Positions 1-7,346 of a DNA stretch of 64,000 bases are shown here, one piece after another. The stretch spans positions 62,001-126,000 of IMG/VR virus record IMGVR_UViG_3300045256_000135, one strand, 5' to 3'. Position 1 is the first letter of the stretch. Each line of letters begins with the position of its first letter. The position numbers were made by a program, and so were the translations under genes. Origin of the DNA: a virus. The notes under the pieces were generated by a model. The model was given only the letters and a program-made list of their open reading frames with translations. It searched no databases and was not told the origin of the DNA.

Positions 1-73
1 ATTAGTACTTCTCAAGAGAGCAACTTTGATCCTAGCACCGATTACCGGTGAGAAGACGTATGTTTCAGTATGA
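1..73 (+). CDS. 3' end of an upstream gene (partial, frame uncertain)
   Basis: The window opens inside coding-looking sequence with no start codon. One frame runs from base 2 to a TGA at 71-73 and overlaps the next ATG as ATGA, the coupling style seen repeatedly in this genome. A second frame, from base 1, stops at 49-51 with a polar ending. I slightly favour the first because of the ATGA overlap. Too little remains to suggest a function. Confidence 0.3.
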   Translation, partial: LVLLKRATLILAPITGEKTYVSV

Positions 74-270
74 TCAAGGTACTGAAACACCATCTGGTTG
101 ATTGGATCAGTGGTACGGCGACGGTGGTGTCTGATAGAACAACGAAGCTGTCGGCTACTTGCTCCAAGTGTTCTGATCAAACCCTGCGATTCTATTGCTG
201 CTTGAAGATTGCTGAAGAGTATGGTTGGCGGAATTATGCATATCTCCACTCTGCCTGTGATCGAAAGTGA
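70..270 (+). CDS. Small hypothetical protein with CxxC motif
   Basis: This 66-residue protein starts at an ATG that overlaps the previous stop as ATGA. The middle carries a CSKC pair followed by a YCC motif and a later cysteine, suggesting a small metal-binding fold, but I recognise no family. No convincing ribosome binding site lies at the usual distance, so translation may depend on coupling to the gene before it. The 3' end overlaps the next small gene by 35 bases. The chain of overlapping genes in the same direction is the main support. Confidence 0.5.
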   Translation: MIKVLKHHLVDWISGTATVVSDRTTKLSATCSKCSDQTLRFYCCLKIAEEYGWRNYAYLHSACDRK

Positions 271-478
271 GTTTGTCACCCACTGGTGCCCTCTTTGTGG
301 TGGTGTCAGTCACCCCGCCACGGGATGCGCCTACACACCTACATTCATCGTCTGCTGGCGATGCACTAGAGCCGCTTGCACGTGGATCGAAAGCTGGACC
401 AATTCAAAGGGGCGGAGACGAGGCTTGTCGTTTTATCAACATGCCGGAGCTCGCGATGTCGAACACGAAGCGGTATAG
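236..478 (+). CDS. Small zinc-finger-like protein
   Basis: An 80-residue protein with a WCPLCGG knuckle near residue 17, a single cysteine, and a CWRC knuckle with another cysteine shortly after, which is a plausible zinc ribbon. The ATG at 236 is preceded by a GGCGGA stretch about five bases upstream, so I prefer it to the upstream TTG and downstream GTG in the same frame. The end is basic (KGRRRG). It overlaps both neighbours. A nucleic-acid-binding role is possible but is inference from the fold type only. Confidence 0.55.
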   Translation: MHISTLPVIESEFVTHWCPLCGGVSHPATGCAYTPTFIVCWRCTRAACTWIESWTNSKGRRRGLSFYQHAGARDVEHEAV

Positions 479-719
479 ATTGACAGCTGAAGGTCGTAGG
501 CAGGTGTTCGAGATTCGACAGCGTCTGAAAAACAACGACCTTGAATGGCCTCCGACTGTTGATCAATTGCATCTGTTCTTCGACCTCATACCGGAAAAGG
601 TTCGGTACGACATCGAGTCAGAGGCCAAGTCGCTTGGGCTGAACGCGGATCGAGTCAAAACGTCATACCTTCGGCAGCTGGTTGATATTGCTATTGCATC
701 CGAGGAACGCCTGCATTGA
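456..719 (+). CDS. Hypothetical helical protein
   Basis: An 87-residue, charged, mostly helical protein. The ATG at 456 has a GGAG motif nine bases upstream; an in-frame ATG at 441 is an alternative start. The longer frame from a GTG at 267 is rejected because its first part overlaps the zinc-finger gene and has no natural protein character. The stop lies 11 bases before the exonuclease gene, suggesting co-transcription. No family recognised. Confidence 0.65.
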   Translation: MSNTKRYRLTAEGRRQVFEIRQRLKNNDLEWPPTVDQLHLFFDLIPEKVRYDIESEAKSLGLNADRVKTSYLRQLVDIAIASEERLH

Positions 720-730
720 AAGGCTAGAAC

Positions 731-1327
731 ATGATCTACACACTCGACTGCGAATTCTTCGAAGACGGTTACAAGCGAATCGACCTCATCTCGATTGCTC
801 TTGTCTGTGAGGACGGGCGTGAGTTCTACGCTGTAGCGTCTGATGGCTGGGACCCCCGGGGTGTATCTGATTGGTTGAAAGCGAACGTATTACCGTTTTT
901 GTCACCTGACGGTCAAAGAGTTGATCTCTTCGATGGGATCATTGCGTCTGAAGCAGCCAAGGTGATACCGTTCCGCTCCAGGGAGCAGATCAAAGAGGAT
1001 CTGTGGAAGTTCGTCAAACCCGAAGCTCCACCCGTTGTCAAAGAGCTCGAGTACATCAGAGGACGATCCTTCCACAATCAGCCAGAGTTCTGGGGATACT
1101 TTGCAGACTACGACTGGGTTTTACTGTGCCAGCTTTTTGGTCGCATGCTCGATCTTCCATCACATTTTCCGAAGTATTGTCGAGATATCAAACAGAAGAT
1201 GGATGACCACCAGATCGAGAAGGTTGGTATGCCGAAGCAAGAAAGCGGGCATCACAACGCTTTGATGGATGCTCGTCACATGCAAAAGATGCTCCTGCGT
1301 CTCGCAGAGATGGAAGAAGCTCGTTAG
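731..1327 (+). CDS. RNase AS-like 3'-5' exoribonuclease (DEDDh family)
   Basis: This 198-residue protein resembles the RNase AS / Rv2179c family of DEDD 3'-5' exoribonucleases, which trim poly(A)-containing RNA in mycobacteria. Visible motifs are an N-terminal D6-x-E8 in the strand LDCEFFEDG, the central YFADYDWVLLCQLFG block with the next aspartate at about 126-128, and H175-x4-D180 in GHHNALMDAR. These supply the full D-E-D-H-D two-metal site. Length fits the family. It lies in a run of small genes just upstream of the packaging genes. A role in host or phage RNA turnover is inferred; the substrate is not knowable from sequence. Confidence 0.85.
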   Translation: MIYTLDCEFFEDGYKRIDLISIALVCEDGREFYAVASDGWDPRGVSDWLKANVLPFLSPDGQRVDLFDGIIASEAAKVIPFRSREQIKEDLWKFVKPEAPPVVKELEYIRGRSFHNQPEFWGYFADYDWVLLCQLFGRMLDLPSHFPKYCRDIKQKMDDHQIEKVGMPKQESGHHNALMDARHMQKMLLRLAEMEEAR

Positions 1328-1336
1328 GAGGACACC

Positions 1337-1636
1337 ATGGCAGATTATCGAAATGGCTTACACCTGATCCCGGAGCACATGCACGACTCGGTTACACAGT
1401 GGATCGAGGAGGGTTTTCCGCATCCAAGAATGATGGGAACATTCTTCAAGGCGATTCTGTCGAACCAGTTCGTTGAGACAATATCTCAAGCTGACGAAGC
1501 AAACTACCATAGCTTGAAGGGTTGGGCAACGTTCTTGTACAACTACATGCCTTCACCTGCGTATGGATCGTATGAGAATCTTCTCAAGTGGTATAGTTTC
1601 CATCATCCTGAGTCGGAGCAAGTCAATGAAGGTTGA
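1337..1636 (+). CDS. Conserved small phage protein
   Basis: A 99-residue protein with an excellent ribosome binding site (AGGAGG, about six bases before the ATG). The start region LIPEHMHDSVTQWIEEG and the later phrase with an SNQF motif match the look of a small phage protein family of unknown role that often begins 'IPEHM'. The end is aromatic-rich (tyrosine, tryptophan, histidine). It overlaps the next gene by 11 bases. No function can be assigned. Confidence 0.75.
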   Translation: MADYRNGLHLIPEHMHDSVTQWIEEGFPHPRMMGTFFKAILSNQFVETISQADEANYHSLKGWATFLYNYMPSPAYGSYENLLKWYSFHHPESEQVNEG

Positions 1637-1829
1637 GATTCAGATTCAGCATGCTTACTCAGACAGTAAGCCAAACGAAACCCGCCCTGTCATGGTCATC
1701 AGTGACACACCTATTCACGACGGAGCTTACCCAAAGCTTCAGATTGAACTTGAAGGCAAGAAGATCGTGCTCAATATTCGTGATCTGAAAGCAGCGATCG
1801 AAGCGATTGAGCACGTCAATAACGCTTAG
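1626..1829 (+). CDS. Small hypothetical protein
   Basis: A 67-residue protein. The ATG at 1626 is chosen because a GGAG motif sits just upstream and because the longer in-frame reading from 1563 lies wholly inside the preceding gene. The sequence alternates polar and hydrophobic residues at the start (beta-like) and ends in a helix. No cysteines and no known motif. Last gene before the terminase and part of the same run. Confidence 0.7.
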   Translation: MKVEIQIQHAYSDSKPNETRPVMVISDTPIHDGAYPKLQIELEGKKIVLNIRDLKAAIEAIEHVNNA

Positions 1830-1877
1830 TCCAACGTCAGTTCGTAGACGCTTCTTTTAGAATCGTTACGAACTGCT

Positions 1878-3974
1878 ATGTCGAATCTGTCCGACCTAGA
1901 GACGAAGCTTAACGCGAAGATTGATGCTCACGTCTATCAGACAGCCGATGACGAATTTATTGAGGATGGTGTTGACCTTAGAGTCAGAGCACCAAACGCA
2001 GTGGAGTGGATCGCTGGATCGAAGTTCCTAAACGTCGAGTCGATCTGGCAGTTTACTCGTCAGTACGAGTTAGTCCGTGATTTCTTCCAGCTTCGTTGTC
2101 CCATTTGCAACAAAGGCGATGGAGACTGCTGGGGTAAAAGTCCAACACAGCTCCAAGACGAAGTCAGGCTGGTTTGGTCTCCAGCGTACAGTGAAGATGT
2201 CTGTCCGAAGTGCAACACCACCCGGACAGAATTCAACCATGACCAACTATTGCGCTCCTTTGATACGTTCATTGGGGTCGCAGGAATGCGGTCTGGCAAG
2301 AGTGTCATGGCAGGGATGCTAGGGACTTACATCCGACACGTCTACACGACGTTTGGGATTAAGGACAAAGGCAGCATCCACAAGATGTTTGGCCTTTTGC
2401 CAACGCAAAACCTAGAACTGGCATTCGTTGCAACTACCGCAACTCAGGCTAAAGAGACAATCTGGGCTAACTTTCAGAAGCAATGCACAGCCTCGCCCTG
2501 GTTTAAGCGCTACGCTGCTTGGATCACGAGGAAGATGAACCGACAGCTGGTTAGCCCTGGTCAGCGTCCCTGGATCTACAATGAGCTCACAGACTTCATC
2601 CAGGACGACTGGCTGATGTTTAACTGTGCATCATTGAACAGCAACTCAGGTGGTCTAGCAGGGCGAACGAGAGTTGGGTTTCTCGCTGACGAGCTTTCAC
2701 GCTTTGGTGTGACAGACTCAAAGATGGGCGCTGATGAAATCTGGGCTGTGTTCGATCACTCTCTGAAGACGATTCGGGGTGCTCGTATTCAATTCCAGAT
2801 GAAGGAGCCATGGCTTGGCACTGCGATTACCGTAAGCTCACCCATCAGCATCGAAGACAAGACGATGCGTCTGTACAATGAAGCGAAGGAGTTGAAGAAC
2901 TACTTCGCGTGGAAGTACCCCACTTGGGAGTTCAACCCGTTCCAGCCTCGCTCCAACTTTGAATCAGATTACAAAGCGGATCCAGTGATGGCGGAGCGTG
3001 ATTTCGGTGCCAGCCCGCCCAACGCCACGAACCCTCTGATTCAGGACCCTCTTCGGTTTTGGCTAAGCGTAGCCAAGTCGTCCACCCCCACAGCTATATT
3101 TAGAGCTACGCATCCCATCGACAAGTCTGGGCGTGAGTACGTAGGTGCTGAACTTGAGCACTCGATCGTTGAACGTCAACGTCCGTTGTACATCTTTGGC
3201 GACGCGGGCAAGAGTTTTGACCAGTTCGCTCTAGTCGCTTGTTCGGGTGTTTGGGCGCCGGCGTTCAACGAGCCTGCTGATCAATTTGCAGTGCCACTGC
3301 AGCCAGTTCAACTGGATCCATTGTACATCGAGCCACAGAACAACTCAGACCCTGAGCAGATGACATTGATGACCGTCCATGAGTGGTCTCTGCGGATCAT
3401 TCCAGAAGACGGTAACCCAGGCAAGCGAGAGGTTTGGTACGAATCTGTTGTGGACATTCTCAGGAAGTTGATGAAGTATCGAAAGATCGCCATGGTTGCT
3501 TTCGACTCATGGAACTCAGCTTCAACCTTGCAAACCATCTCAAACATGGGTATCCCAACCACCCAGGTTAGCTTGAACGTATCAGACTTCTCGAAGGCTG
3601 TTCAAGACGCAATGTTGGGTAGAGCTAAGCTGCTCCCACCACGACCATCTGACAAACTGTCTCTTGATCCATCGAATGGTTCACTGATTCTGGGCATCAA
3701 GCCACAGGATCTATCTGCAGAAGGTGCAACGCTTTACGAGCTGTTGAAGCTTGAGAGATCGAAAGATCTCAAGCAGGTTTTTAACCCATTGAAAGGCAAG
3801 GTTAGGGGAGCAAACTCTGACGACCTTGCTAACTGCTTTGCTGGTGCGCATCGCTTGGTTCAAGAAAGCATCGGTAAGATCACTAACACAGCCATGGAAA
3901 TCAGACGGTCCAAAGAAGAAGCTGGAGCTAGCAAGTTTGTTGGTGGCTTAGCAAGAGGTCCGCGATGGGGTTGA
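1878..3974 (+). CDS. terL: Terminase large subunit (ATPase-nuclease)
   Basis: A 698-residue packaging motor that translocates DNA into the prohead through the portal and cuts concatemers. The ATPase half has a Walker A at about 135-142 (AGMRSGKS) and a Walker B with acidic pair D271-E272 (FLADELSRFG). The RNase H-like nuclease half shows aspartates at D442 (FGDAGKS), D543 (AFDSW) and D648-D649. An N-terminal CPIC...CPKC set at 74-112 forms a probable zinc ribbon, an addition not found in most TerL proteins. No small terminase subunit is recognisable next to it. The 3' end overlaps the next gene by ten bases. Confidence 0.96.
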   Translation: MSNLSDLETKLNAKIDAHVYQTADDEFIEDGVDLRVRAPNAVEWIAGSKFLNVESIWQFTRQYELVRDFFQLRCPICNKGDGDCWGKSPTQLQDEVRLVWSPAYSEDVCPKCNTTRTEFNHDQLLRSFDTFIGVAGMRSGKSVMAGMLGTYIRHVYTTFGIKDKGSIHKMFGLLPTQNLELAFVATTATQAKETIWANFQKQCTASPWFKRYAAWITRKMNRQLVSPGQRPWIYNELTDFIQDDWLMFNCASLNSNSGGLAGRTRVGFLADELSRFGVTDSKMGADEIWAVFDHSLKTIRGARIQFQMKEPWLGTAITVSSPISIEDKTMRLYNEAKELKNYFAWKYPTWEFNPFQPRSNFESDYKADPVMAERDFGASPPNATNPLIQDPLRFWLSVAKSSTPTAIFRATHPIDKSGREYVGAELEHSIVERQRPLYIFGDAGKSFDQFALVACSGVWAPAFNEPADQFAVPLQPVQLDPLYIEPQNNSDPEQMTLMTVHEWSLRIIPEDGNPGKREVWYESVVDILRKLMKYRKIAMVAFDSWNSASTLQTISNMGIPTTQVSLNVSDFSKAVQDAMLGRAKLLPPRPSDKLSLDPSNGSLILGIKPQDLSAEGATLYELLKLERSKDLKQVFNPLKGKVRGANSDDLANCFAGAHRLVQESIGKITNTAMEIRRSKEEAGASKFVGGLARGPRWG

Positions 3975-6900
3975 AACCAAAGCCAAAACCAGCTTCAGTG
4001 GTTAATACGGCGAATGTTCAAAACCTTCAGTTCTCAGCTCAGGAGGTACAGGCGTTTCTTGCGTCTGATCTGGGCTCAGCTCTTGCTTCAAAGATGTTCA
4101 GCCATGGGGTACCACTACCAGCTCCGATAGAGCTAGAGACACCTGATGGGTCTAGCTACTATCAAGCGCAGGCTTTGTTAGAAGCATGGAACACACTCCC
4201 GTGGTTGGCGACACAAGTGAAAGGATTTTCTCAGACTGCTGCAAAAGGTCCCGGTGCTCCAGGATGGTGTGAACATCACAAGCAAAACCACCACAAAAAC
4301 ACCAAGTGCCCGTTTATGACGGGTGGTGGCGTTTCAGAAGTGCCACCAGAGGAGACAAAACCCACCCAGTCTGCAGCTTTCGCTGAGAAAGCTAAGGTCC
4401 TCAGTGCTATCTATGCTCCGCTCTCAAAGTATGATTGGAACGGGCACCTGGTAGAGACAGTCAAGGCAGTTACTGATTTCCTAACCTCCACCGAGGGCCA
4501 TACTCTAGTTAACGGAGACGGTTTAGAGTTCGAAGATCTCGCCAACTTTCTTTCCGAACCTCTAGGCGAAAGCTTGGAGTTTGGATCAGCGCTAGTCGAT
4601 ACATTACTCGCCGCTGGTCTTTTAAAATCGAGTGCAGGACTTGTGACAGCTACTCCAGCTTTGGCTGGACCTGTAGCCAAGTGGAAGAACGCTATTGAAG
4701 CTGAGGATGCTGAGGTAGCTACTTCGACCAAGCCCGAAGCACCACCAGAGCCTGTTGGGAAAAGCTTAGACAAGCTCACCACGGCTGAGAAGCAGGCTGT
4801 AGCCGACCAAGTCTTCACCAACATCACGAAGGGCTGGAACCCCACCTACCCCGACGCAATTAAGAAGAAGATCACTTGGTTGCTGACCAAGTCAAACGCC
4901 CTTCTTAGCGACGATACTTTGTCCAAGAATCAGTGGGTTGACGAGATATCAAATCAGACAGGGAATACTACGCTTTTCTGTCAAAAGCTTGTAAACGCGT
5001 TTATTGACGTTGGGATTCTAGTTCCAGACAAGCTGAACGGGTTGAAGGTCAACAAGCACATTGAAGTGTCTGATTCAGCCGATACGACGAAACCAAAGAC
5101 CAACCAGCTCGATAAGTCTTCCCTAACGAAAGCTAACCCGCATTACCTTAACTCAACCAAGCCCGAATCCTGGCTGCTTGAATCCCTTGTGGCTAGCCCA
5201 CCACCGTGGCCTCTTGACAAGATTGATCTGATCAAGCGAGTTCGGAACTACACTTGGTGTTTTCAGACATCGTATCAGCTCGGGTTGAAGGAAGCGAAAG
5301 ATCTTGTTGAAGCAGCAATTGCTGCAGGTCTCTTTCAACAGACTGACGTGGCGCATTCGAGCTATCCAAAGTTTACGCTGAAGCCTTTGGCACCCGATGT
5401 AGCAAAGCAGATTTCTGCGAATGTTAAGCAGCCAAAGCCAAAGCCAGATCCGATACAGACTCCGTCAGATGCACCTCAGTCCAACACACCAGCACCGTTC
5501 ACCACTTATGAGACCACCAAGAAGTCAGTACCAAATGCTACGAAGACGAATCTGAAGAGCCAAGCAATCGCTGATTTCGGATGGAACACAAATGGGAAGG
5601 GATCTAAGGTACTTGACACCCTGCTCTCTGGTGGACAGCACACTGTTGATAGTCTCCTCAAGAAGCTCTCTGCAGATGGTACGACTACTACCAAAGGAGT
5701 AGTTGTAAGCATTGTAGACGATCTGATCAGCAAAGGTTACGCGAAGCTTCAAGATGGGAAGATTCGCGCAGCAGAGCTAAAGTCTAAGCCTTGGTTGAAT
5801 CAGCCTCAGCAATTGCCAAAAAAGGGCAAGGGCCTGCATGTTGCTCCAGTGCAACCCAAGCTAACTGGGAAGACTCCTAAGACTGTGTACCAAGACGCAG
5901 ATGGACAAACGTTCCTTTTCAAGCAAGGGGAGCCAAACTCTCAGGCTGCTGATAAGGCGTCCAAGGTGTTTCAGAAGCTTCTGCCAGAGTTTGCGATTAA
6001 AGTTGAAGCCACAAAGATCGATAACATCGTTGGTTCAGTACAACCATACATGGATGCTGATGCACCTCCCGCAGTAGACAAGATGTCACCTGCTCAGAGG
6101 AGAAGCTTGCAGCAGCAGCAAGTGGTTGACTGGTTGATTGGAAACTACGATAACAAGCCTGACAACTTCATCCTGGTTGGCGATAAGGTGCTTGGGATCG
6201 ACAAAGATCAATCGTTCAAGGACTATGAATTGGTCCCAGCCCTCGAAGTGGAGCAGAAACACACGGGTAGCGGATCTATCTACAAGCAGCTAAACCAGTT
6301 CTTCAAAGACAATCCGAAAGAGCTGGATCCCAGTGCGTACCAAGACGTCGTAAAGAAGATCTCAAATCTGTCGGATGAGGAATGGACACAGCTTGTGCCA
6401 CCTTCAGCACTGGAAAGTGCCAAGGCGAGAAAGCAGTCGATCAAAGCTGATTTCGAGAAGCTAGTCAGTGAGCTGAAGGGTGAGCCAACACAGCTTGGTA
6501 CAACATCGCCACAAGAAGCTCCAGCTGTCTTGCCAGTACCTGAAGGTGGCAAGAAAGTGCTCCCGTCGGCTGAGCTACCATCAGTAGCCGAGCTTAAGCA
6601 CGAAGGTTCTGGAGCACATCTTGGTGGCGCGAAGCCAAAGGACATCTACTCTGACAAGAGCGGCAAGAAGTACCTGTTCAAGCCTGCTGCCGAACCGTGG
6701 AGACGTGCTGTTCAGCAGGCTGTTTCAGATCTTAGCAGTATGATTGTTTCGCCAGCAGAGTTTGTACCCGTGAAGGCTGACCATGCTGGTACACTTCAGC
6801 CATTGGTACCGAATGCTACACCATTGATCGGCAAGGCTCCCAAGTCTCTAACGCCGGCGCAGAAGTCGGGTGTGCAAAGAGAACGCTTGTTGGACTGGGT

Positions 6901-7345
6901 CTTCGGAAACCACGATAGCCATGGCAATAACATGATTCTCTCAGGCGACACTGTGCTCGGGGTCGATAAAGAGCAGGCTTTCAAGCACCTAGGCAGTGAT
7001 AAGCTAGACGTTGACTACCACCCGAATGCAGAGTTTGGTGAGAAGCCACCGTACTACAACCAGTTCTACAAGGATTATGCGGACAAGAAGATTGATCTGA
7101 ATCTGAACGAGCTTCTTCCGTATATCAAGAAGATCGAATCGATTCCAGATTCGACTTGGGAAACTGTAGTTCAACCCTACGTCGAGGGCCTTGCTAAGGA
7201 CACACCAAACGCTGGTGTGAAATGGAAGCAGAAGCTGACAAAGCAAATCCTCGAACGGAAGAACAACGTACGCAAGGATTTTGAGCAGTTCTTTAGTGAG
7301 CTTCGAAAGAAGCGGGGCGAAGGCCCATTCAAGTTTGGTGAATGA
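3965..7345 (+). CDS. Giant multidomain protein with two kinase-like domains
   Basis: An 1126-residue modular protein between terL and portal. A C-HH-HH-C motif (C102, H104-105, H109-110, C115) lies near the N terminus in a segment shared with the 9859 gene. Residues about 130-620 look like several winged-helix-like modules separated by proline/lysine linkers. Two similar C-terminal domains (about 630-830 and 885-1100) resemble HipA/PI3-4-kinase-like folds: the first has D729, N734 and D746; the second has D984, H986, N989 and D1001. The second keeps the D-x-H-x2-N loop, while the first lacks the histidine. Probably a virion-packaged effector or internal head protein; activity and target are inference. 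Confidence 0.8.
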   Translation: MGLKPKPKPASVVNTANVQNLQFSAQEVQAFLASDLGSALASKMFSHGVPLPAPIELETPDGSSYYQAQALLEAWNTLPWLATQVKGFSQTAAKGPGAPGWCEHHKQNHHKNTKCPFMTGGGVSEVPPEETKPTQSAAFAEKAKVLSAIYAPLSKYDWNGHLVETVKAVTDFLTSTEGHTLVNGDGLEFEDLANFLSEPLGESLEFGSALVDTLLAAGLLKSSAGLVTATPALAGPVAKWKNAIEAEDAEVATSTKPEAPPEPVGKSLDKLTTAEKQAVADQVFTNITKGWNPTYPDAIKKKITWLLTKSNALLSDDTLSKNQWVDEISNQTGNTTLFCQKLVNAFIDVGILVPDKLNGLKVNKHIEVSDSADTTKPKTNQLDKSSLTKANPHYLNSTKPESWLLESLVASPPPWPLDKIDLIKRVRNYTWCFQTSYQLGLKEAKDLVEAAIAAGLFQQTDVAHSSYPKFTLKPLAPDVAKQISANVKQPKPKPDPIQTPSDAPQSNTPAPFTTYETTKKSVPNATKTNLKSQAIADFGWNTNGKGSKVLDTLLSGGQHTVDSLLKKLSADGTTTTKGVVVSIVDDLISKGYAKLQDGKIRAAELKSKPWLNQPQQLPKKGKGLHVAPVQPKLTGKTPKTVYQDADGQTFLFKQGEPNSQAADKASKVFQKLLPEFAIKVEATKIDNIVGSVQPYMDADAPPAVDKMSPAQRRSLQQQQVVDWLIGNYDNKPDNFILVGDKVLGIDKDQSFKDYELVPALEVEQKHTGSGSIYKQLNQFFKDNPKELDPSAYQDVVKKISNLSDEEWTQLVPPSALESAKARKQSIKADFEKLVSELKGEPTQLGTTSPQEAPAVLPVPEGGKKVLPSAELPSVAELKHEGSGAHLGGAKPKDIYSDKSGKKYLFKPAAEPWRRAVQQAVSDLSSMIVSPAEFVPVKADHAGTLQPLVPNATPLIGKAPKSLTPAQKSGVQRERLLDWVFGNHDSHGNNMILSGDTVLGVDKEQAFKHLGSDKLDVDYHPNAEFGEKPPYYNQFYKDYADKKIDLNLNELLPYIKKIESIPDSTWETVVQPYVEGLAKDTPNAGVKWKQKLTKQILERKNNVRKDFEQFFSELRKKRGEGPFKFGE
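4262..4330 (+). repeat. 69-bp dispersed repeat, copy 1 (encodes C-HH-HH-C motif)
   Basis: This 69-base segment matches bases 10042-10110 at 68 positions (a single A/G difference in the glutamate-histidine stretch), while flanking bases have diverged. It encodes the WCEHHKQNHHKNTKCPF motif followed by MTGGG. The identity exceeds what protein conservation alone needs, suggesting recent duplication or gene conversion. Confidence 0.9.
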
Positions 7346-7346
7346 C

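Noticed and set aside
267-719. GTG-started 150-codon version of the 456-719 gene
   Set aside because: The added N-terminal part overlaps the zinc-finger frame and reads as unnatural protein; ATG 456 has GGAG upstream.
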